59,690 bases of DNA. Origin: Rhodocyclaceae bacterium (lineage in GTDB: Bacteria > Pseudomonadota > Gammaproteobacteria > Burkholderiales > Rhodocyclaceae). Location of the stretch: contig JAUXOM010000137.1 of NCBI GenBank assembly GCA_030682175.1, positions 1 through 59,690 on the forward strand, given 5' to 3'. The notes under the pieces are model-generated. The model had not been told where the DNA came from, ran no database searches, and was given only the letters and a program-made list of their open reading frames with translations. The position numbers were made by a program, and so were the translations under genes. Of this stretch, positions 42,384-53,686 are shown piece after piece (position 1 is the stretch's first letter; every line of letters starts with the position of its first letter).

Positions 42384-42781
42384 TGGGGTCACTCGTCGTC
42401 GATACTTCGGCTCTGCTCGCGGTTTTATTGCTGGAAGACGATGCGGCGCAGTACGCCGAGGCCCTCGGCTCAGCCGCAGCCTTACGCATGGCCGCCCCCA
42501 TCTGGCTTGAAACGGCGATGGTGGCGACCACCCGGAGTGGCGAGGCGGGCTACCGGGAACTGACGCGCTTTCTCGATGACCTGCGCATTGAAGTCATGCC
42601 GGTGGATCGCACGCTTGCGGAGGCCGCATTCGCCGGATGGGTGCGCTATGGCAAGGGCCGTCATCCTGCCGGCCTCAATTACGGCGACTGTTTTTCCTAT
42701 GCATTGGCAAAGCAGCGCAACGAGCCATTGCTATTCAAGGGTGGAGATTTTGCGCTGACGGACATTGCTTCGGCGGTATAG
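42383..42781 (+). CDS. VapC/FitB-type PIN toxin
   Basis: A PIN-domain ribonuclease of about 132 residues. The first acidic residue is in SLVVDTSALLAVLLLEDD, followed by IWLETAMV and NYGDCFSYALAKQRNEPLLFKGGDF, giving the expected acidic cluster for metal-dependent RNA cleavage. Start chosen at the ATG overlapping the antitoxin stop. Type II system with the preceding antitoxin. Confidence 0.88.
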   Translation: MGSLVVDTSALLAVLLLEDDAAQYAEALGSAAALRMAAPIWLETAMVATTRSGEAGYRELTRFLDDLRIEVMPVDRTLAEAAFAGWVRYGKGRHPAGLNYGDCFSYALAKQRNEPLLFKGGDFALTDIASAV

Positions 42782-42790
42782 CGCTGCACC

Positions 42791-44214
<1,424 letters not shown>

Positions 44215-45027
44215 TCAACGCTGACAGCGCGGGCAGTAAAAGCTTGAACGCTGCCCCTGGCGAATCACCCTGATCGGGCTGCCGCAGTTCAGGCAGGGCA
44301 GTCCGGCCCGCGCATAAACCCTGTGGCGGGTCTGGAAATCGCCCATGCCGCCATCGGTATTGCAGAAGTCGCGCAGCGAGCTGCCGCCCGCGCGAATCGC
44401 GGCCAGGAGTGTTTTCCTGATCGCTGGCACCAATCGGCTGAGACGCGCAGCACTCACCGAACCGGCCCTGGTGCGCGGATCGATGCCGGCGTCGAACAGG
44501 CTTTCCGCCGCATAGATGTTGCCAACGCCGACGACCAGGCCGGAATCCATCAGCGCCGGCTTGATCGCCAGCGCGCGGGCCTTGAGTGCCTGCTGCAGCC
44601 AGCCCGCTGTAAAAGTGCGCGACAGGGGTTCGATGCCCAGTTTGGCGATCAGCGGATGCGCCAGCGGATCGCCGGCCAGCCACAACAATGCACCAAACCG
44701 GCGCGGATCCGTCAACCGCAGCACCTGTTCGCCGAAAACGAAATCGGCATGGTCGTGTTTTTCAGGGGTGGTGCCGGGCGCGACGAAGCGCAGGCTGCCC
44801 GACATGCCCAGGTGGACGAGCAGATGGCCGCTGCCGAAGTCGAGCAGCAGGTACTTGCCGCGCCGCTTTGCCTCGACCAGCGTGCGACCGGCGAGGATGC
44901 GGGCGAGGCCGGCGGGTATCGGATAGCGCAAAGTCGGCGCCCGCAGGACGGCGCGATCGAGCCTGGCGCCCCCAATCCGTTGGGCAATGCCGCGGCGCGT
45001 GACTTCGACCTCGGGGAGCTCAGGCAT
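44215..45027 (-). CDS. mutM: formamidopyrimidine-DNA glycosylase
   Basis: Removes 8-oxoguanine and formamidopyrimidine from DNA. The 270 residues start PELPEVEVTRRGI with the catalytic proline and glutamate. The middle has the helix-two-turn-helix region (ALMDSGLVVGVGNIYAAESLF), and the C-terminus has a four-cysteine zinc finger: CLNCGSPIRVIRQGQRSSFYCPRCQR. The LRAPTLRYPIP segment matches R1 DNA but is normal for the family. It is convergent to the ferredoxin gene. Confidence 0.97.
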   Translation of the reverse strand: MPELPEVEVTRRGIAQRIGGARLDRAVLRAPTLRYPIPAGLARILAGRTLVEAKRRGKYLLLDFGSGHLLVHLGMSGSLRFVAPGTTPEKHDHADFVFGEQVLRLTDPRRFGALLWLAGDPLAHPLIAKLGIEPLSRTFTAGWLQQALKARALAIKPALMDSGLVVGVGNIYAAESLFDAGIDPRTRAGSVSAARLSRLVPAIRKTLLAAIRAGGSSLRDFCNTDGGMGDFQTRHRVYARAGLPCLNCGSPIRVIRQGQRSSFYCPRCQR

Positions 45028-45098
45028 GGTGTGGATTGGAAACTGCTAACATGCCTCCATTGTAGGCACAAGCCTTTACTTATCGAGTGTCCGCGCCC

Positions 45099-46832
45099 AT
45101 GAAACCGATTTTTACCCTGCTGATTTTCACCGCGCTCCTGGCCAGTGGCGGTCTGCGTGCCGAAGTGCCCGGTCCCGCTGCGCCGCCTGCGGAGATCGAC
45201 ACGGCCGGCGACCAGGATGAGGCAGTCGTTGCCGGCTTGCCGAACGTCGAATTGACGCCGCGCTTGCTCTATCAGTTCCTGCTTGCCGAGATTGCCGGCC
45301 AGCGCGGACAGCTCTCTGATTCGTCCGAACTTTATCTCGACATGGCCAAGCGGACGCGCGATCCGCGCCTGGCCCGCCGCGCCACCGAAATTGCCGCGCA
45401 TGGCCGGCGCATGGAGATCGCCCAGCAGGGCGCGCAACTTTGGCTCGACATCGAACCGGCGTCCCTGCAGGCGCATCTCACCTACATCAATGTGCTGGTG
45501 GCGCAGGGTCGCCATGAGGAGCTCAAGACTGCGACGGCGGCCTTGCTGGCGCTCGCTCCGCAACAGATCGGGCCAAATTTGCTGCGCCTCAATCGCCTGT
45601 TCGCCCGCGGCGAAGACCGCAAGGCGGTACGCGATCTCATCGAGGCGGTGACGGTCCCCTACCTGCAACTGCCCGAGGCGCATTACGTCCGCGCCGTGGC
45701 CGCTTTCGATGTGCGCGACCTTCCCGGCGCCCGCGACGCCATCCGGCAGGCACTCAAACTCAAGCCGGATTGGGAAGCCGCCGTGATGCTGCTGGCCCAG
45801 ATGAGCGAGAAAAGCGAGGCGTTCGCGGCGCTGGAAGAGTTCATTGCGGCCAACCCACAGGCGCGCGATGTGCGGCTGACCTACGCACGCGCCCTGGTGG
45901 GTGACAAGCGCTATGCCGACGGGCGCCGCCAATTCGGCATACTGCTCGAACAAAGCGGCGATCCGGCCAGGAGCGGCGATGTCCTGTTTGCCGTTGCCGT
46001 GCTGTCACTGCAACTCAACGACAAGGCCGATGCCGAAATCCATCTGCGCAAGTTGGCTGAAATCGGCCACGCCGAAGCGGACAAGGCGCACTTTTACCTC
46101 GGCCAGATCGCCGCGGACAGCAATCGCGGGGACGAAGCCCTGCAGTGGTTTGGCAAGGTTGGCCGCGGCGAGCAGTATCTGCCTGCCCGCCTGCAAGCCG
46201 CCAATGTACTGGTCAAGCAGGGCAAGCCTGAGGAGGCGCGCCAGCACCTTGCCGCAAGCGAGGTCGCCAATCCCCGCGAGCGTGCGCAACTCCTGATCGG
46301 TGAGGTGCAAATCCTGCGCGAAGCCGGCAAGCTATCGGACGCCTATGCCGTAATGGAGGCAGGCCTGGCGGGCCAGCCCGACCAGCCCGAACTACTTTAT
46401 GAAACTGCGATGGTCGCGGAGAAACTGGGGCGCTACGCCGAGGTTGAACGCTGGCTGCGCCGCCTGATCGAGCTCAAACCCGATCACGCCCACGCACACA
46501 ATGCGCTGGGCTATTCGTTCGCCGATCGCAATGTCAACCTTGCCGAAGCGCTGGCGCTGGTCGAGCGGGCACTGCAACTGGCCCCCAATGATCCGCTCAT
46601 CCTCGACAGCAAGGGCTGGGCGCTGTTCCGCATGGGCGACAAACAGGCGGCGCTGGATGTCCTCGGCACGGCTTTCCGCATGCGCGCGGATCCGGAAATT
46701 GCCGCGCATCTCGGCGAAGTGCTGTGGTCGCTCGGCCGCCAGGACGAAGCGCGCCAGACCTGGGAAAAGGCCCGGGCCGAGCACCCTGACAACGAGGTGC
46801 TGACAGAAACCATCAAGCGTCTCGCACCTTGA
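45099..46832 (+). CDS. tetratricopeptide-repeat protein
   Basis: A 577-residue exported TPR protein from MKPIFTLLIFTALLASGGL. Signal peptide ends near residue 20. Repeats fill most of the rest, e.g. LIEAVTVPYLQLPEAHYVRAVAAFDVRDLPGARDAIRQAL and AHAHNALGYSFADRNVNLAEALALVERALQLAPNDPLILDSKGWALFRMGDKQAALDVL. Similar proteins sit directly before lolB in betaproteobacteria. The TGA overlaps the lolB ATG. Role unknown; possibly envelope assembly. Confidence 0.87.
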   Translation: MKPIFTLLIFTALLASGGLRAEVPGPAAPPAEIDTAGDQDEAVVAGLPNVELTPRLLYQFLLAEIAGQRGQLSDSSELYLDMAKRTRDPRLARRATEIAAHGRRMEIAQQGAQLWLDIEPASLQAHLTYINVLVAQGRHEELKTATAALLALAPQQIGPNLLRLNRLFARGEDRKAVRDLIEAVTVPYLQLPEAHYVRAVAAFDVRDLPGARDAIRQALKLKPDWEAAVMLLAQMSEKSEAFAALEEFIAANPQARDVRLTYARALVGDKRYADGRRQFGILLEQSGDPARSGDVLFAVAVLSLQLNDKADAEIHLRKLAEIGHAEADKAHFYLGQIAADSNRGDEALQWFGKVGRGEQYLPARLQAANVLVKQGKPEEARQHLAASEVANPRERAQLLIGEVQILREAGKLSDAYAVMEAGLAGQPDQPELLYETAMVAEKLGRYAEVERWLRRLIELKPDHAHAHNALGYSFADRNVNLAEALALVERALQLAPNDPLILDSKGWALFRMGDKQAALDVLGTAFRMRADPEIAAHLGEVLWSLGRQDEARQTWEKARAEHPDNEVLTETIKRLAP

Positions 46833-47383
46833 TGCGCGGGGGGCTCATCTGGGTATTGGCACTCGCCGTATTGTCCGGCTGTGCCACCGTACCGCTGCCG
46901 CCCCAGCGGCCGCCCGTCGCGCAGATCGAGCAGTTTGCCTTCAGCGGCCGGATTGCCGTGCGCCAGGGCGAAGTTCGCCACAATGCCCGGGTCGATTGGC
47001 GCCATGAGACCGGGCGCGACGAGGTTCTGCTGACCACGCCGTTTGGCCAGGGCGTGGCGGAATTGAGCCGCGACGCCACGGGGGCCCGGCTGGTCCTCGC
47101 CGACCAGCGCCGCTTCGAGGCCGATGACTGGAGCACCCTGTCGCAACAGGTGTTCGGCTTCCCGCTGCCGCTCGGCACGTCAGCGCGCTGGCTGCTCGGC
47201 GATGTTGCCGAGACCGAAGGCTGGCGCGTGACGATCGTCGAGCGCGAAAGCGCCGCCGCCGCTGCGCTGCCGACGGTGATCGAACTGGAGCGCGACGACA
47301 TCGCCGTGCGACTGAAGATCGATGAGTGGATCGAGGTGGGGCCCCCATCCTTCCCGGCCCCCCTTCCCGGGGAAGGGAGGTGA
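46832..47383 (+). CDS. lolB: outer membrane lipoprotein receptor LolB
   Basis: Receives lipoproteins from LolA and inserts them into the outer membrane. About 183 residues. Signal and lipobox: GGLIWVLALAVLSGC. Family strands: FAFSGRIAVRQGEVRHNARVDWRHE and LLTTPFGQGVAELSRD. The last 14 residues (VGPPSFPAPLPGEGR) come from an R2 repeat, so the natural C-terminus has been replaced or extended. The ATG overlaps the TPR gene's stop. Confidence 0.9.
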   Translation: MRGGLIWVLALAVLSGCATVPLPPQRPPVAQIEQFAFSGRIAVRQGEVRHNARVDWRHETGRDEVLLTTPFGQGVAELSRDATGARLVLADQRRFEADDWSTLSQQVFGFPLPLGTSARWLLGDVAETEGWRVTIVERESAAAAALPTVIELERDDIAVRLKIDEWIEVGPPSFPAPLPGEGR

Positions 47384-47492
47384 CGGTGGCTCGCTGCGCT
47401 CGATTGATACGGGCGGCTTTTGATCGGCAGGGGTGCGACTTGCGCCTGCGGCGCGTGACATCCCGGCTTGAGGCGGCCCGGCGCCGGGACTC
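47339..47492 (+). repeat. R2 repeat block, lolB end to ispE
   Basis: Contains CCCCCCTTCCCGGGGAAGGG hairpin sequence and a GAGGCGGCCCGGCGCCGG end. It supplies the LolB tail and the ispE leader. Confidence 0.65.
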
Positions 47493-47500
47493 CGTTCTTA

Positions 47501-48391
47501 ATGGCTGAGGGCGACATGGGCGCCTGGGATCGTGAATGGCCTGCCCCGGCCAAGCTCAATCTGTTCCTGCATGTCGTCGGCCGGCGCGCCGACGGCTATC
47601 ATTTGCTGCAGACGGTTTTCCGTTTCATCGATCTGGCCGACACCCTGCGCTTCGAGCCGCGCAGCGATGGCCGTATCGTGCTGGCCACGCCGATACCGGG
47701 CGTTCCGCCGGAGCAGGATCTGGTGGTGCGGGCGGCCGAAGCGCTAAAAGTCGGCTCTGGCGGTACGGCGTCAGCCGGGTCCGCCGCCAATATGGGGACG
47801 GCGTCAGGCGCCACCATCCATCTGGAGAAACGCATTCCGCTGGGCGGTGGACTGGGTGGCGGTAGTTCCGATGCCGCGACCACCCTGATGGCGCTCAATC
47901 ATCTGTGGGGCTGCGGATTGTCGCGCGCCGAACTGCAGGCCATCGGCCTTGCGCTGGGTGCCGATGTACCGATTTTCATCCACGGCCGGAATGCCTTTGC
48001 CGAAGGCGTCGGCGAACGCTTTACCGATGTGACGGTGCCTGAAAACTGGTATCTGCTGACCATGCCGGGGGCGGCGGTGCCGACGCAGGAGATTTTTCGC
48101 TCCCCGGAACTCAAGCGCGACACGCCGGCCATCCGGCCTGTCGACTGGCAGCCGGGTTTTGGCCATAACGACCTCGAAACGGTGGCGTGCACGCGCCATC
48201 CGGAAATCCTGCACCACCTCGACTGGCTGCGCCAGCACGGTTCTGCGCGCATGACCGGGTCAGGCGCCTGCTGCTTTGTCGAACTGCCGCACGAGGCGGC
48301 GGCACGTGCCGCCCAGGCAGCGTTGCCGGACAATATGCGCGGACAAGTCGTGCGCGGGCTGGCGACGCATCCATTGTTTGCATTGACATGA
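47501..48391 (+). CDS. ispE: 4-diphosphocytidyl-2-C-methyl-D-erythritol kinase
   Basis: GHMP kinase of the MEP isoprenoid pathway. About 296 residues from the ATG at 47501. WPAPAKLNLFLHVVGRRADGYHLLQTVF is the first motif; the glycine loop is IPLGGGLGGGSSDAATTLMAL; the C-terminal motif is RMTGSGACCF. Residues 82-103 (KVGSGGTASAGSAANMGTAS) sit just before the glycine loop. They begin with an R1 repeat and look like an insertion not found in the family. Start choice: a second ATG at 47516 is possible. Confidence 0.93.
   Translation: MAEGDMGAWDREWPAPAKLNLFLHVVGRRADGYHLLQTVFRFIDLADTLRFEPRSDGRIVLATPIPGVPPEQDLVVRAAEALKVGSGGTASAGSAANMGTASGATIHLEKRIPLGGGLGGGSSDAATTLMALNHLWGCGLSRAELQAIGLALGADVPIFIHGRNAFAEGVGERFTDVTVPENWYLLTMPGAAVPTQEIFRSPELKRDTPAIRPVDWQPGFGHNDLETVACTRHPEILHHLDWLRQHGSARMTGSGACCFVELPHEAAARAAQAALPDNMRGQVVRGLATHPLFALT
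47746..47770 (-). repeat. R1 repeat inside ispE
   Basis: AAAAGTCGGCTCTGGCGGTA plus CGGCG, the CTCT variant also seen at 14411. It is in frame, next to the ATP loop. Confidence 0.75.
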
Positions 48392-48452
48392 AATCGTAAA
48401 ACGCGGAAAATTCGCGTCCTTTCGGCGTGCTGACGCTTTTGCGCACCGATCT

Positions 48453-48529
48453 TGGGGAGTCGCCAAGCTGGTTAAGGCACTGGATTTTGATTCCAGCATG
48501 CGAAGGTTCGAATCCTTCCTCCCCAGCCA
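48453..48529 (+). tRNA. tRNA-Gln (UUG)
   Basis: A 77-nt tRNA. Acceptor stem TGGGGAG pairs with CTCCCCA. The anticodon loop GATTTTGATTC holds TTG, and the T arm GGTTCGAATCC is canonical. CCA is encoded. It lies between ispE and prs, a common arrangement in the class. Confidence 0.97.
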
Positions 48530-48539
48530 GAATCATTCC

Positions 48540-48567
48540 GGGCAGTCACGGAAACCCGTGGCTGCCC
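48540..48567 (+). terminator. hairpin after tRNA-Gln
   Basis: GGGCAGTCACGG / CCGTGGCTGCCC with a 4-nt loop, ending the ispE-tRNA unit; no long U-run. Confidence 0.6.
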
Positions 48568-48608
48568 GTTCCGCTTTCTTCAACGCAGCGCACTGAGAAG
48601 ACGCCCGC

Positions 48609-49559
48609 ATGGCCTACGACAGTCTGATGGTCTTCACCGGCAACGCCAACCCCAAGTTGGCGGCCGACGTTGCCAAGCGTCTGAGCATCTCGCCGGGCCG
48701 CTGCACCGTGGGGCGCTTCTCCGACGGTGAAAGCAATGTCGAACTGCTCGAAAACGTGCGCGGCAAGGATGCCTTCATTCTGCAGCCCACCTGCGCGCCG
48801 GCCAACGACAACCTGATGGAGCTGATCATCCTCGCCGATGCGCTGAAGCGCGCCTCGGCCGGACGCATCACGGCTGCCGTGCCCTATTTCGGCTATGCCC
48901 GCCAGGATCGCCGGCCGCGCTCCGCGCGCGTGCCGATTGCGGCGAAAGTGGTGGCCAACATGCTGCAGGCCGCCGGCGTGCAGCGCCTGCTGACTGTCGA
49001 TCTGCATGCCGACCAGATCCAGGGTTTCTTCGATATCCCGGTCGATAATATCTACGCCACACCGATCCTGCTGGGCGACATCTGGAAGCAGCGTCACGAA
49101 GACCTGCTGGTTGTTTCGCCAGACGTCGGCGGCGTGCTGCGTGCCCGTGCCGCCGCCAAGCGACTCGAAACCGACCTGGCGATCATCGACAAGCGCCGCC
49201 CGCGTGCCAACGTTTCCGAGGTGATGCACATCATCGGTGATGTTGAAGGTCGCAGCTGCGTGATCATGGACGACATCGTCGACACCGCCGGCACGCTGTG
49301 CAAGGCCGCCCGCGCGCTCAAGGAGCATGGCGCGAAGCGCGTCATGGCCTATTGCACGCACCCGGTACTATCGGGAGGCGCCATCGAGCGCATCGCCACC
49401 TCCGATCTCGACGAAGTGGTTGTCACCGATACCATTCCCCTGAGCCAGGAAGCCATGGCCTGCGACCGCATCCGTGTCGTGTCAATCGCCGGCCTGCTGG
49501 CCGAAACCATTATCCGCATCAGTAATGAAGAGTCGGTGTCCTCGCTCTTCATGGAATAA
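48609..49559 (+). CDS. prs: ribose-phosphate pyrophosphokinase
   Basis: Makes PRPP from ribose 5-phosphate and ATP for purine, pyrimidine, histidine, tryptophan and NAD synthesis. 316 residues, standard. [19 protein letters not shown] starts the protein. The flexible loop [20 protein letters not shown], the metal and ATP site [18 protein letters not shown], and the PRPP motif [14 protein letters not shown] are all present. The next gene, rplY, is 64 bp away. Confidence 0.98.
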   Translation: MAYDSLMVFTGNANPKLAADVAKRLSISPGRCTVGRFSDGESNVELLENVRGKDAFILQPTCAPANDNLMELIILADALKRASAGRITAAVPYFGYARQDRRPRSARVPIAAKVVANMLQAAGVQRLLTVDLHADQIQGFFDIPVDNIYATPILLGDIWKQRHEDLLVVSPDVGGVLRARAAAKRLETDLAIIDKRRPRANVSEVMHIIGDVEGRSCVIMDDIVDTAGTLCKAARALKEHGAKRVMAYCTHPVLSGGAIERIATSDLDEVVVTDTIPLSQEAMACDRIRVVSIAGLLAETIIRISNEESVSSLFME

Positions 49560-49622
49560 GTTTTTTGTAGTTTTTTCAACCGCCCGCTCTGGTCGCGGAC
49601 CGGGCATTTTCTGGAGTACATC

Positions 49623-50294
49623 ATGCAATTTGAAATCAACGCCTACAAACGCGAACTGCAGGGATCGAGTGCGAGCCGCCGCCTGCGTCGCGCCGGCCGG
49701 GTTCCCGGCATCATCTATGGTGGCCCGACCGCCCCGCAAATGATCGAACTCGAGCACAACGTCATTTTCCAGGCGCTGCGCAAGGAAGCCTTCCGCTCTT
49801 CGGTCGTCAACATGAGCATCGACGGCACAATGGAAATGTGCCTGCTGCGCGACGTGCAGATGCACGCCTACAAGCTGCAGATCAAGCACGTCGACTTCCA
49901 GCGCATCGATGCGACCCACGCAATTCACCAGAAGGTGCCGCTGCACTTCATCAACGCCGAAATCGCTCCGGGCGTCAAACTCGGCGGCGGCATGGCACAC
50001 CACGGCATGAACGAACTTGATGTCACCTGCCTGCCCAAGGATCTGCCTTCGTTCATCGAAGTCGACCTCAAGGATCTCGGCATGGGCGAATCGCTCCACC
50101 TCTCCCAGCTCAAGCTGCCTGCCGGCGTGTCGGTGGTATTCCACGGCGAGGGTGACCCCGTCGTGGCCGGCATTGTCATGATTGGCGCCGCTGCCGCAGA
50201 GGAAGCGGAGACCGTAGCTGCGCCGGTTGAAACCCAGATCACCACCGAGAAGAAGCCGGCCGCCGAAACCGAGAAGAAGGCCGACAAGAAGTAA
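49623..50294 (+). CDS. rplY: 50S ribosomal protein L25/general stress protein Ctc
   Basis: Binds 5S rRNA. 223 residues, the long two-domain (TL5/CTC) form. The N-terminal domain has FEINAYKRELQGSSASRRLRRAGRVPGIIYGG and the 5S-binding beta barrel. The C-terminal domain has VPLHFINAEIAPGVKLGGGMAHHGMNELDVTCLPKDLPSFIEVDLKDLGMGESLHLSQLKLPAGV. The tail is Ala/Lys-rich (EKKPAAETEKKADKK). It precedes pth in a conserved order. Confidence 0.96.
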   Translation: MQFEINAYKRELQGSSASRRLRRAGRVPGIIYGGPTAPQMIELEHNVIFQALRKEAFRSSVVNMSIDGTMEMCLLRDVQMHAYKLQIKHVDFQRIDATHAIHQKVPLHFINAEIAPGVKLGGGMAHHGMNELDVTCLPKDLPSFIEVDLKDLGMGESLHLSQLKLPAGVSVVFHGEGDPVVAGIVMIGAAAAEEAETVAAPVETQITTEKKPAAETEKKADKK

Positions 50295-50347
50295 TGCTGC
50301 CGCCGGGCCGCCGCAAGGCGACCCGGTTGCCAGGCGAGGTGTGACCA

Positions 50348-51070
50348 TTGGCTGTTCCCATCAAACTCATTGTCGGTCTTGGCAATCCGGGGCCCGACTA
50401 CTCCAAAACCCGGCACAACGCCGGGTTTTGGTTTTGTGAGCGGCTGGGCGCCGAGCTGGGCGTCAGCTTCTCTCGCGAAGCACGCTTTCACGGCTGGGCG
50501 GCCAACGCACGCCTCAGTGGCGTACCCGGTGGGGTTTGGCTGCTGATGCCGCAGACATTCATGAACCGCTCCGGCCAGTCGGTGCAGGCACTGGCCAATT
50601 TTTATCGCATCGAGCCGGCAGAAATGCTGGTGGTGCATGACGAACTCGACATTCCGCCCGGCCAGTTGCGGCTCAAGTTCGGCGGTGGCCTGGGTGGCCA
50701 CAATGGCCTGAAAGACATCACCAGCCATCTGGGCACCCAGGATTATTGGCGGCTGCGCATCGGCATCGGCCATCCGGGTGACCGGAACGAGGTGGTGAAT
50801 TACGTGCTGAAGCCGCCGCGCAAGGAAGAAGCCGGCGAAATCGACGCCGCCATCGATCGCGCGTTATTGACCTGGCCGCTGCTTGCCAGGAGTGACTTCA
50901 ACGCCGCGACCCAGAAAATCAATGCAAAGATAACGCCCCCACCCCCCAACCCCCGCCCTGAGGGCGGGGGTGACGGAGGTTCGCCGCTACGCGGCCCCGG
51001 TTCGTTGGCTGGCCCCGCCTTGGGGCGGCCCGGCGGTGGGGCCTCATCGTCTAACGAAGGAAAATCATGA
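50348..51070 (+). CDS. pth: peptidyl-tRNA hydrolase with repeat-derived tail
   Basis: Cleaves peptidyl-tRNA released by stalled ribosomes. TTG start with an AGGCGAGG site. Catalytic features: [20 protein letters not shown] (asparagine and histidine), [38 protein letters not shown]. The core ends near residue 194; the remaining 46 residues ([20 protein letters not shown] and on) come from an R2 repeat that keeps the frame up to the ychF overlap. Confidence 0.94.
   Translation: MAVPIKLIVGLGNPGPDYSKTRHNAGFWFCERLGAELGVSFSREARFHGWAANARLSGVPGGVWLLMPQTFMNRSGQSVQALANFYRIEPAEMLVVHDELDIPPGQLRLKFGGGLGGHNGLKDITSHLGTQDYWRLRIGIGHPGDRNEVVNYVLKPPRKEEAGEIDAAIDRALLTWPLLARSDFNAATQKINAKITPPPPNPRPEGGGDGGSPLRGPGSLAGPALGRPGGGASSSNEGKS
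50934..51055 (+). repeat. R2 repeat in the pth 3' end
   Basis: CCCCCAACCCCCGCCCTGAG with the GCCCTGAGGGC core and later GCCTTGGGGCGGCCCGGCGG. The whole block is read in the Pth frame. Confidence 0.8.
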
Positions 51071-52161
51071 GCCTCAAATGCGGCATCGTCGGCCTGCCCA
51101 ACGTCGGCAAGTCCACCCTCTTCAATGCCCTGACCAAGTCGGGCATCGCGGCGGAGAACTATCCCTTCTGCACCATCGAGCCGAACGTCGGCATCGTCGA
51201 GGTGCCTGATCCGCGGCTCGCCGCCATCGCTGCCATCGCCAAGCCGCAAAAAATCCTGCCGGCCATCGTCGAATTCGTAGACATCGCCGGCCTCGTCGCC
51301 GGCGCCAGCAAGGGCGAAGGCCTCGGCAACAAATTCCTCGCCAACATTCGCGAAACCGACGCCATCGTCCATGTGGTGCGCTGCTTCGCCGACGAAAATG
51401 TCGTGCATGTGGCCGGCAAGATCGATCCGCTTTCCGACATCGAGGTTATCGACACCGAACTGGCGCTGGCCGACATGGCCACCGTTGAGAAGGCGCTGGC
51501 ACGCTATACCAAGCAGGCAAAATCAGGTGGCGACAAGGAGGCCGCGCTGCTGGTGAGTGTGCTGGAAAAATGCCTGGCACAGCTGAATCAGGCCAAGCCG
51601 GTGCGGGCGCTGGATCTTTCCAAAGAGGAATGGGCCAACCTCAAGCCGTTCTTCCTGATCACCGCCAAGCCGGTGCTCTATGTCGCCAACGTCATGGAAA
51701 ACGGCTTCGAGAACAATCCGCACCTCGACGCGGTGCGTGCCCATGCGAAAAATGAAAAAGCCGAGGTGGTGGCCGTCTGCGCCGCCATTGAGTCCGAGAT
51801 TGCCGAACTGGAAGATGACGAGAAGCAGTTGTTTCTCGCCGACATGGGCCTGACCGAACCCGGCCTCAACCGCCTGATCCGCGCCGCCTACGACCTGTTG
51901 GGCCTGCAAACCTATTTCACCGCCGGCCCGAAGGAAGTGCGCGCCTGGACCATCCATCGCGGTGACACCGCGCCGCAGGCGGCCGGCGTGATCCACACCG
52001 ATTTCGAGCACGGCTTCATTCGCGCCCAGACCATCGCCTACGCCGACTTCATCGCCTGCAAGGGCGAGCAGGGGGCAAAGGAAGCCGGCAAGATGCGGGC
52101 GGAAGGCAAGGAATACGTTGTCAAGGATGGCGACTTGATGAATTTCCTGTTCAACGTCTAA
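51067..52161 (+). CDS. ychF: ribosome-associated ATPase YchF
   Basis: An Obg-family P-loop protein that prefers ATP and binds ribosomes; it restrains catalase and stress responses in E. coli. 364 residues. G1 [16 protein letters not shown]3 DIAGLVAG, the C-terminal TGS domain ([39 protein letters not shown]), and the usual C-terminal end NFLFNV. ATGA overlap with pth. Confidence 0.97.
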   Translation: MSLKCGIVGLPNVGKSTLFNALTKSGIAAENYPFCTIEPNVGIVEVPDPRLAAIAAIAKPQKILPAIVEFVDIAGLVAGASKGEGLGNKFLANIRETDAIVHVVRCFADENVVHVAGKIDPLSDIEVIDTELALADMATVEKALARYTKQAKSGGDKEAALLVSVLEKCLAQLNQAKPVRALDLSKEEWANLKPFFLITAKPVLYVANVMENGFENNPHLDAVRAHAKNEKAEVVAVCAAIESEIAELEDDEKQLFLADMGLTEPGLNRLIRAAYDLLGLQTYFTAGPKEVRAWTIHRGDTAPQAAGVIHTDFEHGFIRAQTIAYADFIACKGEQGAKEAGKMRAEGKEYVVKDGDLMNFLFNV

Positions 52162-52273
52162 GCGGAAATACTCACCACCCGGCCCGCGCCGCTACAGAAA
52201 AAAGCCTTCAAGCTGCTCGGAGACAACCTGCCGCGTACCCAGTAACAGCCCCACAGCAAACAAGCAACCTCAG

Positions 52274-53683
52274 TTAAATATGCACTGCGTGCCCCAGTGC
52301 GCGCAGTGCGGCTTCCTGCACCGCCTCGCCGAGCGTCGGATGGGCGTGGATGGTGCCGGCGATGTCTTCGAGGCAGGCGCCCATTTCGATGGAGTGCGAG
52401 AAGGCGGTGCAGAGTTCGGAGACGCCCCGGCCGACGGCTTGCCAGCCGACGATCAGGTGATTGTCGCGCCGCGCCACGACGCGTACGAAGCCACTGGACG
52501 ATTCGAGGGTCAGCGAACGGCCGTTGGCGGCGAAGGGGAACAGGGCGTGGATGCAGTCGAGGCCGGCCTGTTCGGCTTCCTGCGGCGACTGGCCGACGAC
52601 GACGATCTCGGGATCGGTGAAGCAGACGGCGGGGATCGCGGCGGGCGTGAAGTGGCGGCGCTTGCCGGCGATGATTTCCGCGACCATTTCACCCTGCGCC
52701 ATGGCGCGGTGCGCCAGCATCGGTTCGCCGGTCAGGTCGCCGATGGCCCAGACATTGCGCATCGAGGTGCGGCATTGGTCGTCGATCTTGACGAAACGTC
52801 CGGCCATGTCGAGCAGTAGTTTTTCCAGTCCCCAGCCCGCGGTGCGTGGCTGCCGGCCGATGGCCACGAGCACGCGGTCGGCGGGAAGCTCGGCTTCCTC
52901 GCCTCCCGCGTTGCGGATGCACACGGCATTGCCTGGCGCATTCAGGCCCAGCACCGCGCAGCCCAGATGCACGTCGATGCCGAACTGGCGCAGGGCGGCG
53001 GCGACCGGCCTGGTCAGTTCTTCATCGTAGGCGGGCAGGATGCGCGCCTGCGCTTCGACGACGGTGACTGCCACGCCGAGCTTGCGATAGACGAAGCCCA
53101 GTTCCATGCCGATGTAACCGGCGCCGACGACCAGCAGCCGTTGCGGCAGCGTCGCCGGCGACAGCGCCTCGGTCGAGGAGATGACCGGCCCGTCCGGTTC
53201 ACTGAAGGGCAAGTTCGGCAGGGCCGTGCTCCGGGCGCCGGTGGCCAGCAACAGGTGTTCGCAGCTGATGCGCAAGGGTGTGGACGCGTCGGCCGGGCTG
53301 ACCTCGACGGTCTTGCCGTCGATGATCCGTGCCCAGCCGGTGACGAGCTGCACGCCGTTTTTCTTCAGCAGCGCGGTCACGCCGCCGGTCAGCCTGGCGA
53401 CGACGCTGTCCTTCCAGCGCACGGTCTGGGCGAGATCGAGCGCGGGCGCCGTCACCTTGATGCCCAGTGGGGAATCGCCGGCATAGTGCTGCGCCTTGGC
53501 GAATTCTTCGGCGGCATGGATCAGTGCCTTCGAGGGGATGCAGCCGACGTTGAGGCAGGCGCCGCCCAGCTGCTCGCCCTCGACCAGCAGGGTGGCAATG
53601 CCCAGTTGCGCGGCGCGGATCGCGGCGACATAGCCGCCGGGGCCGCCGCCGACGATCAGCAGGGTGGTGGATTGGGTTGTCAT
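52274..53683 (-). CDS. dihydrolipoyl dehydrogenase, E3 of the branched-chain complex
   Basis: Reoxidises lipoyl groups with FAD and NAD+. 469 residues. [17 protein letters not shown] is the FAD motif; the redox disulfide is in [13 protein letters not shown]; the NAD motif is [19 protein letters not shown]; the C-terminal [15 protein letters not shown] carries the base histidine. It is the last gene of the bkd operon, 3 bp after E2, so it is probably LpdV-like and dedicated to that complex. Confidence 0.94.
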   Translation of the reverse strand: MTTQSTTLLIVGGGPGGYVAAIRAAQLGIATLLVEGEQLGGACLNVGCIPSKALIHAAEEFAKAQHYAGDSPLGIKVTAPALDLAQTVRWKDSVVARLTGGVTALLKKNGVQLVTGWARIIDGKTVEVSPADASTPLRISCEHLLLATGARSTALPNLPFSEPDGPVISSTEALSPATLPQRLLVVGAGYIGMELGFVYRKLGVAVTVVEAQARILPAYDEELTRPVAAALRQFGIDVHLGCAVLGLNAPGNAVCIRNAGGEEAELPADRVLVAIGRQPRTAGWGLEKLLLDMAGRFVKIDDQCRTSMRNVWAIGDLTGEPMLAHRAMAQGEMVAEIIAGKRRHFTPAAIPAVCFTDPEIVVVGQSPQEAEQAGLDCIHALFPFAANGRSLTLESSSGFVRVVARRDNHLIVGWQAVGRGVSELCTAFSHSIEMGACLEDIAGTIHAHPTLGEAVQEAALRALGHAVHI

Positions 53684-53686
53684 GGC

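Noticed and set aside
44931-44955. R1-like sequence inside mutM
   Set aside because: It encodes LRAPTLRYPIP, which is the conserved family motif. The resemblance to R1 is by chance or constraint, so it is not counted.
48453-48529. tRNA-Gln as an integration site
   Set aside because: No duplicate of its 3' end and no integrase gene were seen in the window.
52162-52245. Open stretch AEILTTRP...LPRTQ ending in a stop after ychF
   Set aside because: It looks vaguely like the tail of a transposase, but it is too short to support. A protein search would be decisive.
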